Shown: one piece after another, positions 1 through 5,326 of the stretch
Layout: each line of letters opens with the position of its first letter
Position numbering within the stretch: position 1 is the stretch's first letter
Origin: Mariprofundales bacterium
GTDB lineage: Bacteria > Pseudomonadota > Zetaproteobacteria > Mariprofundales > S012-25
Reading direction: 5' to 3'
NCBI GenBank assembly: GCA_015487905.1
Contig: WFOX01000107.1
Span: 1-5,326, forward strand
DNA: 5,326 nucleotides
Made by a program: the position numbers and the translations under genes
Notes under the pieces: model-generated
Told to the model about the DNA's origin: nothing
What the model saw: the letters and a program-made list of their open reading frames with translations, nothing else
Databases searched by the model: none

Positions 1-379
1 CATTCTGGTCGCGCAGGAACTGGCGTCGCGAACCTGCGTCAAACTCCTTCACGCGATCCAGAATGAGCTGCAGAGCTGCCTTCGTCCGCTCGTGATAGGG
101 CCGGCTTTTGTCGTTGAGGATCTTTTGCACCGGCTCCGAGTTGAGCAGCGCGATGTAGTCCGCGTAGTCCGCGGCCGTCGGGCGCTGCCCGTAGAGCGGG
201 AAGGTGATCGCCATCGCCGTGAAGAACACGAGCAGCAAGAGCGCGATCACGGGACGGGGGATCGGGTTGTTGTATTCCGTCATTCCCCCGAGGTCTTCGC
301 TTTCCCAGAGCTCTTGCGCCCGCGCGTTTTCATCGTCCGTGGCCAGCGTGTAAAGCGGCCGATCCCATCTCCACGCCAT
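1..379 (-). CDS. ccoP: CcoP-like cbb3 oxidase subunit, N-terminal part (cut by window edge)
   Basis: Partial gene: 126 codons are visible and the frame is open to the window edge. The ATG at 379 is preceded by AAAGGAGGG, which overlaps the stop of ccoO; only 12 bases separate the genes, so they are probably co-transcribed. Residues 1-40 are polar and lead into EYNNPIPRP (residues 35-43). This resembles the NNPxPR element just before the membrane helix of CcoP, the dihaem cytochrome c subunit that feeds electrons into cbb3 oxidase. A single hydrophobic helix follows at about residues 43-63. Beyond it the sequence is hydrophilic and helical (residues 67-126), and no CxxCH haem motif has appeared by the window edge. 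The haem domains would have to lie outside the window. The assignment rests on position after ccoO and the pre-helix motif. A CcoQ-like or other accessory subunit without haem remains possible. Confidence 0.6.
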   Translation of the reverse strand, partial: MAWRWDRPLYTLATDDENARAQELWESEDLGGMTEYNNPIPRPVIALLLLVFFTAMAITFPLYGQRPTAADYADYIALLNSEPVQKILNDKSRPYHERTKAALQLILDRVKEFDAGSRRQFLRDQN

Positions 380-391
380 CGTTTCCCTCCT

Positions 392-1345
392 TTACTTCAG
401 CGTCAGCACGAAGTCAATGAGTTTGCGCGCATCCGAATCCGCCGGCGGCTCCGGCACCTCAGGCGGATAGACGCGCTCGCCGCGCGCATAGGCCAAGTAT
501 TCCTTGTCCCAGCGCTTGATGTATTCCTGAAGCTGCTTCGCCTTGGCCTTGTCCTTGACCCCCGTATACCAGAGGTAGTCGTAGCGCGGCATGATGGAGT
601 GCGGCTGCACGAGGCGCGGATTGAAGAAGTGCAGCGTCATCCACTCGCGCGAGCTGTTGCGCGACCCCACATGGAACAGATCCGGCGCCTTACGGTCGGA
701 GCCGAAGGTCGTGGGCGATGTGCCGTTGAAGTCGCCGATCACGGGCGGACGGCCGAAGGTCTGCCAGTCCTTCGTCTGCTCCGGAAGCAGCGTGTGGCAC
801 CACCAGCAGCCCTCACGGATGAACATCGTGCGTCCCGCACCCGCATAGAACTGCTGATCGGCCGCCGCAAGCGTCGCCTCCGGCGTCCAGCCGCGCGTGG
901 CCGTCGCGTTTTCAATGTAAGGCGTGCCGTCCTTCGTCTCGCGAACGAGGAACACGGCCCCCTGCGCCTCCGTCGCCTGCTTATACTTGCCGAGGTCGGC
1001 GCTCGCCTGCTCAATCTTGTCGCCGAGCTTGCCCTCGTGCACGAGCGGCGACGGGAACGGCGTGCCGGGCTTATACACATACGCCGTCACCTTCTCAGCA
1101 AGCGGCTGCCCCGTCTTCGGATCCTTGGACAACACGACCGTGATCGGCTTGCCCTTGCCCTCCAAGAACGGGTCCTCATAGGCGAAAGCCGATTCGCGGC
1201 CATACATGAGCATGTATTGCAACGCATACTTCGTTGCTTCCACTTTGGACATGTCAATGCTCGGGAAGAAGATCGTCACCATCATGGATGTCCCGAGCGC
1301 GACACCAAACATGATGGAGCCGATCCGATATTGCCTGAACGCCAC
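392..1345 (-). CDS. ccoO: CcoO-like cbb3 oxidase subunit II, membrane-anchored monohaem cytochrome c
   Basis: The product has 317 residues. The chosen start is GTG at 1345, with GGGAGGAG just upstream and the membrane anchor directly after it. One N-terminal helix (about residues 8-29) anchors the protein so that the rest faces the periplasm or cell exterior. IREGCWWCH (residues 177-184) gives the covalent haem site C180/C183 with axial H184. PDLFHVGSRNSSREW (221-235), FNPRLVQP (241-248) and SIMPRYDYLW (250-259) match the CcoO pattern GPDLARVG, INPRSVVP and SxMPxY; M252 is the likely sixth haem ligand. Its role would be to pass electrons from CcoP or soluble cytochrome c to CcoN. The protein is long: familiar CcoO proteins have about 200-240 residues. 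The excess lies between the helix and the haem motif (about residues 50-165), a lysine- and threonine-containing region I do not recognise. The C-terminus ends in a short helix like that of class I cytochromes c. Confidence 0.85.
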   Translation of the reverse strand: MAFRQYRIGSIMFGVALGTSMMVTIFFPSIDMSKVEATKYALQYMLMYGRESAFAYEDPFLEGKGKPITVVLSKDPKTGQPLAEKVTAYVYKPGTPFPSPLVHEGKLGDKIEQASADLGKYKQATEAQGAVFLVRETKDGTPYIENATATRGWTPEATLAAADQQFYAGAGRTMFIREGCWWCHTLLPEQTKDWQTFGRPPVIGDFNGTSPTTFGSDRKAPDLFHVGSRNSSREWMTLHFFNPRLVQPHSIMPRYDYLWYTGVKDKAKAKQLQEYIKRWDKEYLAYARGERVYPPEVPEPPADSDARKLIDFVLTLK

Positions 1346-1375
1346 TGCTCTCCTCCCTCATTCCTAGTGTTGTTG

Positions 1376-1416
1376 CCCCGCCATGCGGGGGAAGGAAAAC
1401 CCTTCCCCCGGCGGGG
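1376..1416 (-). repeat. Large GC-rich intercistronic hairpin between ccoN and ccoO
   Basis: The arms 1376-1382 and 1410-1416 (ccccgcc / ggcgggg) are perfectly complementary. They enclose a second perfect 9-base stem, 1387-1395 with 1401-1409 (gggggaagg / ccttccccc), with a 5-base loop and a 4-base bulge at 1383-1386. In the transcript this would be a very stable two-part stem-loop starting 9 bases after the ccoN stop. No run of T follows it, so it is not a standard intrinsic terminator. It could act as an RNA processing or stability element that sets different CcoN and CcoO levels, or it may be a copy of a dispersed REP-like palindrome. The structure is directly visible; the role is inference. 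Confidence 0.75.
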
Positions 1417-1425
1417 ATGAGCGCT

Positions 1426-2832
1426 TTAGCGCTCGTAAGCGAGCTCGTGCGGCTGACGGCCCTCGGGCACCGGCGTGCCTTCCTTGACCGTCATATACAT
1501 GTTCCAGAGCCAAATGATGTTGCCAAGGAACACGAGCGTGCCGCCGAGCCAACGCACGATCATGTAGGGGTGCTCCGCGATCACCACATCAATGTAGGGC
1601 ACCTGGTAGATCTTGCCCGCACCCTGGATCAGCCCCGCGATCGTCATGGAGATCCAGTAGAGCGAAAAGCCGATGAGCAGCATCCAGAAGTGGAAGTTCG
1701 CAAGGCTGTAGCTCCAGAGCTTGCGGCCCGTGAGCACCTGCAAGCCGTAATAAACGGCCGCGGCCTCGGCGAAGGTGGAAAAGCCGAGCAGCGCCAAGTG
1801 CGCATGAGCCACGATCCAACCCGTGCCGTGGATATACCAGTTGATCGCGCGCGTCTGCTGGAAGCCGCCCTGGAAGTTGAGCGGGATCGCAAGCAGCACG
1901 CCCGTGATCGTGAACTTCACCTCCACATTCTCCACGAACATCCGCCACTTGCCCTGCATCGTGAGCAGGATGTTCGTCACATAGGCGATCGCCGGCACCA
2001 GAATCAGCACGCCCTCCACCGAGGCGAACGACTTAAGCCACTCAGGAAGCGGCGCGCTCATGAGATGGTGCGCAGCCGGCGTCGAGTAGAACACGACGAT
2101 GGACCAGAAGTGCAGATGGCCCACGCGGTGCGAATAGAGCGGATTGCCCGTGATCTTCGGGATGATGTAGTAGGTGATCGCCGCCGCCACGGGCGTGATC
2201 AGCAGCCCGAGCACGTTGTGCGCAAACCACCAGGTCATGTAGGCCTCGTTGAGACCCGTCAAGTGGAACCACTCGGGCAAGTTGCCGATCAGGAACACAA
2301 TGATCGTCATGAAGGTGGAGCCGGCAAAGAACCAGTTCGTCGTGTAGATACCCTGCGTGCGGCGATTCAGGATCGTGAGCCACACATTGGCCGCCCACGG
2401 CACCGCCATGAAGAAGGCGATGTAGAGGTCAATCGGCCAGATGTGGTCCGAATACTCACGACCCGATGTGATACCCGTCCACAGAAGCGCGAGCGCGAGC
2501 GCCAGCCCGACATTCCAAAGCAGCACATTCCAGATGCCGAGCTTCTCGCTCCAGAGCTTCGTGTTGCCGAGCGTGGGCACGATGTAGAACGAGCTGGCCA
2601 CAAACGCGAGCACGATCCAGCCGAAGATCACGGCATGGACATGCACCTGGCGCATGTGGCCGAACTGCAACGAGTAGTAGCCGTGCCACCAGTCCGGAAA
2701 CGCGAGCTTGGCCGCGTTGAACGAGCCAAGCCCCGCACCGATGATGAACCAGGCGATCGCGGACACACCCGCGTAAATCGCCGCCGATCCCTGCGGGATG
2801 TCCTCTTCTCGTGCGAAGAGATATTTCAGCAT
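1426..2832 (-). CDS. ccoN: CcoN-like cbb3-type cytochrome c oxidase catalytic subunit I
   Basis: The product has 468 residues, the usual length for this subunit, with about 12 hydrophobic segments. It reduces O2 to water at a haem b3-CuB centre and pumps protons in the cytoplasmic membrane. The visible ligands are H64 in MRQVHVHAVIFGW (low-spin haem b), H205 in WWFAHNVLG and H255/H256 in STPAAHHLM (CuB), and H343 and H345 in VAHAHLALLG (haem b3 and low-spin haem b). Y249, six residues before the HH pair, matches the tyrosine that is cross-linked to a CuB histidine in cbb3 oxidases, which supports O2 rather than NO reduction. YSHRVGHLHFW (233-243) is also typical of CcoN. Deviations: NFQGGF (319-324) stands where cbb3 enzymes have FEGP, so a conserved Glu is Gln; and EYSDHIWPID (126-135) stands for EYAELEWPID. 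ATG at 2832 has an AAGGAGGT-type ribosome site eight bases upstream. Confidence 0.93.
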   Translation of the reverse strand: MLKYLFAREEDIPQGSAAIYAGVSAIAWFIIGAGLGSFNAAKLAFPDWWHGYYSLQFGHMRQVHVHAVIFGWIVLAFVASSFYIVPTLGNTKLWSEKLGIWNVLLWNVGLALALALLWTGITSGREYSDHIWPIDLYIAFFMAVPWAANVWLTILNRRTQGIYTTNWFFAGSTFMTIIVFLIGNLPEWFHLTGLNEAYMTWWFAHNVLGLLITPVAAAITYYIIPKITGNPLYSHRVGHLHFWSIVVFYSTPAAHHLMSAPLPEWLKSFASVEGVLILVPAIAYVTNILLTMQGKWRMFVENVEVKFTITGVLLAIPLNFQGGFQQTRAINWYIHGTGWIVAHAHLALLGFSTFAEAAAVYYGLQVLTGRKLWSYSLANFHFWMLLIGFSLYWISMTIAGLIQGAGKIYQVPYIDVVIAEHPYMIVRWLGGTLVFLGNIIWLWNMYMTVKEGTPVPEGRQPHELAYER

Positions 2833-2859
2833 CGTATTGACCTCCTTCCTTGGGGTGGT

Positions 2860-2979
2860 TTATTCGTGCTCTTCGCGCACCGCCTCCTCGTCATGCTGGC
2901 CCGGCATCAGCATATACCAGCCGAACCACATGGACGAGAAGGCGAGCACGATACCGAGAATGGCCGCAATCGTATCCAT
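2860..2979 (-). CDS. 39-residue single-pass membrane protein of the oxidase operon
   Basis: This short gene has ATG at 2979, TAA at 2860-2862, a GGAGGGG ribosome site, and a 10-base gap to the gene before it. It encodes one hydrophobic helix (about residues 4-26, ending FGWYMLM) followed by a strongly acidic tail (QHDEEAVREEHE). The coding case rests on the start, strong ribosome site, clean membrane helix and tight packing between two cotranscribed genes. It resembles in size and form the small single-helix subunits of cbb3 oxidases (CcoQ) or the assembly factor CcoS, but the sequence does not match what I know of either. CcoQ normally follows ccoO rather than preceding ccoN. A role as a small structural or assembly subunit is inference from position. 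Confidence 0.75.
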   Translation of the reverse strand: MDTIAAILGIVLAFSSMWFGWYMLMPGQHDEEAVREEHE

Positions 2980-2989
2980 GCTCCCCTCC

Positions 2990-3253
2990 TCACTCCTTTT
3001 GGAATCCTTCAATGATCGCGTGCTGCTTGAGCGCGTAGCCCAAAATCAGCACAAAGCCGATACCGAAGAGAATCATGATCCAGTCGGCCACGCCCTGGTA
3101 ATACATCGGATTGTAGGGATCCATGCCCCACAGGCCCGCCTGCTCCCAGGGGCCGCGACCGACATAGAGCAGGAACGCCGCCGTGAACACGGAGCCGTTC
3201 CCCATCCCTGTGGTCATGCCCGCCACGATGGTGAGCCAGATCGCTCGCTTCAT
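2990..3253 (-). CDS. 87-residue two-helix membrane protein, first gene of the oxidase operon
   Basis: I do not recognise this family. The ATG at 3253 follows GAGGAGGG at a good distance and is the first start after the predicted promoter. There are two hydrophobic helices, about residues 5-30 (small-residue rich: AGMTTGMGNGSVFTAAF) and 56-76 (DWIMILFGIGFVLILGYAL). They are joined by an aromatic loop with W36, W42 and NPMYYQG (48-54). The tail is short and charged (KQHAIIEGFQKE). I see no cysteine and no haem or metal motif. The stop lies 10 bases before the next small gene, and ccoN follows, so it is most likely an accessory subunit or assembly protein of the cbb3-like oxidase. It is too short for a CcoG, CcoH or CcoI protein. 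Coding status is supported by the ribosome site and by two well-formed helices. Confidence 0.8.
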   Translation of the reverse strand: MKRAIWLTIVAGMTTGMGNGSVFTAAFLLYVGRGPWEQAGLWGMDPYNPMYYQGVADWIMILFGIGFVLILGYALKQHAIIEGFQKE

Positions 3254-3283
3254 GCACGCCCTCCTCTCGCGAGACGCTTTCTT

Positions 3284-3310
3284 GAACGCAAGATGAATCC
3301 GCGTTCATCT
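3284..3310 (-). promoter_or_regulatory. 5' leader with two mutually exclusive hairpins
   Basis: Near the predicted transcript start, 3291-3297 (agatgaa) pairs perfectly with 3304-3310 (ttcatct) around a 6-base loop. Alternatively 3284-3289 (gaacgc) pairs with 3301-3306 (gcgttc). The two pairings share bases and cannot form together. A 10-base palindrome (tctcgcgaga, 3265-3274) lies beside the ribosome site of the 87-residue gene. The first hairpin could protect the mRNA 5' end. A regulatory switch is possible but not shown. Confidence 0.35.
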
Positions 3311-3315
3311 TCGGA

Positions 3316-3344
3316 ATCGTGGCGGGTGCAAACGGGCTTGTCAA
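3316..3344 (-). promoter_or_regulatory. Sigma70-like promoter of the oxidase operon
   Basis: Read on the minus strand, a perfect -35 hexamer TTGACA (3339-3344) is followed after exactly 17 bases by CACGAT (3316-3321), a weak -10 with 3 of 6 consensus bases. Transcription would start near 3309, about 56 bases before the ATG at 3253. The site lies between the tRNA and the first oxidase gene, where a promoter is expected. The weak -10 with a palindrome over the -35 suggests regulated expression. Confidence 0.5.
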
Positions 3345-3348
3345 GCCC
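3334..3348. promoter_or_regulatory. Perfect 15-base palindrome over the -35 box (candidate operator)
   Basis: GGGCTTGACAAGCCC is a perfect inverted repeat of 7-base arms around one central base, and it contains the whole -35 hexamer. A dimeric regulator bound here would block or alter access of RNA polymerase. It does not match the FNR/ANR box TTGAT-N4-ATCAA. The alternative is a small RNA hairpin ending the tRNA transcript: GGGCTT/AAGCCC with a 3-base loop, followed by only three T. Confidence 0.4.
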
Positions 3349-3412
3349 CCCGTGCGGGGCGGCTGGAAAGCACGGAAAGGAGCAAGGGAACACGCGGGAA
3401 GAAAAAGGAAAC

Positions 3413-3489
3413 TGGCGCGCGGTAGAGGATTCGAACCTCTGACCTTCGGCTCCGGAGGCCGACGCTCTATCCAGCTGAGCTAACCGCGC
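3413..3489 (-). tRNA. tRNA-Arg, anticodon CCG, with encoded CCA
   Basis: A complete cloverleaf can be drawn on the minus strand. It has a 7-base acceptor stem GCGCGGT/ACCGCGC, D arm GCTC...GAGC with AGCTGGATA loop, anticodon stem TCGGC/GCCGA around loop CTCCGGA, a 5-base variable loop AGGTC, and T arm AGAGG-TTCGAAT-CCTCT. The discriminator G (3416) is followed by CCA (3415-3413) in the genome. The anticodon CCG reads the arginine codon CGG. A T-rich stretch (minus strand of 3399-3411) follows directly and may help termination. Confidence 0.97.
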
Positions 3490-3506
3490 GCGTTGGCGGA
3501 AAGGCA

Positions 3507-3534
3507 ATGCTAAATCCGAAGCGAAGCAACGCAA
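3507..3534 (-). promoter_or_regulatory. Possible tRNA-Arg promoter
   Basis: Minus-strand TTGCGT (3529-3534) and TAGCAT (3507-3512, 4 of 6 consensus bases) are separated by 16 bases. A start near 3500 would leave about 11 bases before the mature tRNA 5' end. It lies in the 57-base gap after the htpX stop. The -35 is poor, so readthrough from htpX is also possible. Confidence 0.35.
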
Positions 3535-3546
3535 GCAGAGGCATCA

Positions 3547-4476
3547 TCAGCGCACGCGGCCTTGGGCTTGCAGCGCGCGCAAGGCCGCGATGCGCTCCTC
3601 AATCGGCGGATGGCTCATGAACAGCCGCGCAATGCGGCTTTCGGATGCGTGGATCTTGAGCGTGGCAAGCGCATCCGGCTCGGCAGCCTCAGGCGCGGGC
3701 AATGCGCGCGCGATCGCATCAATCTTAGCAAGCGCGCGGATCATCGGCTCCGCCCCCACCATCTCGGCTGCAAAGCGATCCGCCGCGAACTCGCGCCGGC
3801 GCGAATGCCACATGACGACGATCGTCGCCAGCACCGAAAAGAGGATTTGCAAGACCGTCTGCACGAGGAAATACACAAGCCAGTTCGGCTCCTCGTCGCG
3901 GCTTGTTGCGGATGCGGCGATGCGCGCGATGAAGGTGGATAGGAAATACACAAAAGTGTTCATCAGTCCCTGCAGCAAGGTGGTGGCCACCATATCGCCG
4001 TTCGCGATGTGGCCGATTTCGTGCGCGAGCACCGCGCGCACTTCATCATCGCTGAGGTTCTCCACAAGCCCCGAGGAGACCGCCACCATCGCGTTGTTGC
4101 GCGAGGGGCCTGTGGCAAACGCATTGGGCTCATCAGCCCAATAGACCCAAACCTCGGGCATGCGGATGCCCACACGCGCCGAAAGCTCCTTCACGGTGTT
4201 GTAAACGAGAAACTCTTTTTCGGTCTTAGGTTCAATGACGGGTTGCATCGGATACATGGAGCGCGCGAACTGCTTGGAAAACAACAGCGAGATGAACGCG
4301 CCGCCGAAGCCGAAGACCATCGCCCAGGCGAAGTCGTAGGTCGCGATGCTGCCGCGAAGGTCAATGCCGATGGCGGGAAGCACGAAATGAATAAGCAGAT
4401 TCCCCGTGATCGCAAGCGTAAGGAAAACCGCGAGGTTCGCGATTATGAGCAGGAACAGTCCCTTGAGCGCGCGCAT
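3547..4476 (-). CDS. htpX: HtpX-type membrane-bound zinc metalloprotease (M48 family)
   Basis: The product has 309 residues, slightly longer than the roughly 290 of Escherichia coli HtpX. HtpX degrades damaged or misassembled inner-membrane proteins from the cytoplasmic side, in partnership with FtsH. The zinc site is HEIGH at residues 152-156 (H152, H156; catalytic E153), inside VLAHEIGHIANGD. The third ligand is very probably E229 in SRRREFAADR. Two N-terminal hydrophobic segments (about 5-36 and 46-66) and two after the active site (about 165-187 and 198-223) fit the family topology. NAFATGPSRNNAMVAVSSGL (118-137) and SHPPIEERIAAL (288-299) are further family signatures. ATG at 4476 has a GGGGG stretch upstream; an ATG at 4484 is in another frame. 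A promoter-like sequence lies just upstream. It appears to be its own transcription unit; its place beside the oxidase operon need not mean a joint function. Confidence 0.96.
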   Translation of the reverse strand: MRALKGLFLLIIANLAVFLTLAITGNLLIHFVLPAIGIDLRGSIATYDFAWAMVFGFGGAFISLLFSKQFARSMYPMQPVIEPKTEKEFLVYNTVKELSARVGIRMPEVWVYWADEPNAFATGPSRNNAMVAVSSGLVENLSDDEVRAVLAHEIGHIANGDMVATTLLQGLMNTFVYFLSTFIARIAASATSRDEEPNWLVYFLVQTVLQILFSVLATIVVMWHSRRREFAADRFAAEMVGAEPMIRALAKIDAIARALPAPEAAEPDALATLKIHASESRIARLFMSHPPIEERIAALRALQAQGRVR

Positions 4477-4511
4477 CCGTGCATCCCCCTTCTCTGTGGA
4501 TCTCGGGCGCG

Positions 4512-4540
4512 AATATGGAGGCGCCTGCGCGCGGTTTCAA
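4512..4540 (-). promoter_or_regulatory. Sigma70-like promoter of htpX
   Basis: On the minus strand, TTGAAA (4535-4540, 5 of 6 consensus) and CATATT (4512-4517, 4 of 6) are separated by exactly 17 bases. Transcription would start near 4505, about 29 bases before the htpX ATG. The A+T-containing -10 stands out in very GC-rich surroundings. No sigma32-type heat-shock pattern was recognised. Confidence 0.55.
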
Positions 4541-4571
4541 GCCCAATGCAGATGCATGCGCGCCCGCGCTT

Positions 4572-4606
4572 GCACCCGCCGGTGCTGTGTCGCGCGAAAG
4601 TGCGAC
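4572..4606 (-). terminator. Two small hairpins after argF (possible weak terminator)
   Basis: Directly after the argF stop, 4589-4606 folds as a 7-base stem with one A-C mismatch and a 4-base loop (GTCGCAC...GCGCGAC). Next, 4572-4576 and 4581-4585 form a perfect 5-base stem around a 4-base loop. No T run follows either hairpin, so intrinsic termination is doubtful. They may instead stabilise the 3' end of the message. Confidence 0.25.

Positions 4607-5326
<720 letters not shown>

Noticed and set aside
1426..2832. Reading the catalytic subunit as a nitric oxide reductase (NorB-like)
   Set aside because: The cross-link tyrosine position before the HH pair is kept, and the neighbours are CcoO-like and CcoP-like subunits. 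An O2-reducing cbb3 oxidase is the better call.
92..3015. Two long plus-strand open frames (92-1420 and 1417-3015), antisense to ccoO and ccoN
   Set aside because: Their products are extremely rich in Arg, His and Glu with no recognisable domain, and they lie opposite clear cbb3 subunit genes. They are antisense shadows caused by high GC content.
3311..3350. FNR/ANR oxygen-regulator box upstream of the operon
   Set aside because: The only palindrome present (GGGCTTGACAAGCCC) does not fit TTGAT-N4-ATCAA in sequence or spacing.
2798..3442. Plus-strand open frame of 214 residues ending VEDSNL
   Set aside because: It runs antisense through ccoN, both small genes, the promoter region and the tRNA. 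The VEDSNL end is typical of reading through the reverse strand of a tRNA.
3250..3534. Minus-strand open frame of 94 residues covering the tRNA (contains ARLAQLDRASASGAEGQRFE)
   Set aside because: This is the well-known false protein obtained by translating a tRNA-Arg gene. The tRNA cloverleaf explains the sequence.

Overview
This is a compact bacterial segment in which every recognisable gene lies on the minus strand. Reading in the direction of transcription (from high to low coordinates) it contains: the 3' part of an ornithine carbamoyltransferase gene (argF), the membrane zinc protease gene htpX, a tRNA-Arg(CCG) gene, and a five-gene cluster for a cbb3-type (C-family haem-copper) terminal oxidase that runs off the left edge. 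The DNA is GC-rich, Shine-Dalgarno sequences are strong (GGAGG-type) before the oxidase genes, intergenic gaps are short, and the tRNA carries an encoded CCA. This fits a free-living, aerobically or microaerobically respiring bacterium with its own arginine synthesis. The sequence does not identify the phylum. The oxidase proteins are clearly divergent from the familiar proteobacterial cbb3 subunits.

Right part (about 3490-5326): the argF fragment carries the ornithine-binding and HCLP motifs but lacks its carbamoyl-phosphate-binding N-terminus because of the window edge. A 130-base gap follows with two small hairpins and a good sigma70-like promoter in front of htpX. HtpX is complete, with the HEIGH zinc site and a third glutamate ligand. 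The tRNA-Arg gene follows, with its own weak promoter-like sequence.

Left part (1-3350): a TTGACA promoter with a perfect 15-base palindrome over its -35 box, and a hairpin-forming leader, precede the oxidase cluster. The cluster order is an 87-residue two-helix membrane protein, a 39-residue single-helix membrane protein, ccoN (catalytic subunit), ccoO (membrane cytochrome c) and a ccoP-like gene cut by the window edge. Four of the five genes are separated by only 10-27 bases and each has a strong ribosome site, so they probably form one operon. The exception is the 80-base ccoN-ccoO gap, which holds a large, very stable hairpin.

The most interesting points are the two unrecognised small membrane proteins placed ahead of ccoN, the altered acidic motifs of CcoN (a conserved Glu replaced by Gln) with the catalytic histidines and cross-link tyrosine kept, and the roughly 110-residue extra region in CcoO before its haem motif. 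Together they suggest a non-canonical cbb3-like oxidase with possible accessory subunits. I see no CRISPR array, insertion sequence or prophage gene. No stretch longer than 300 bases lacks a gene.
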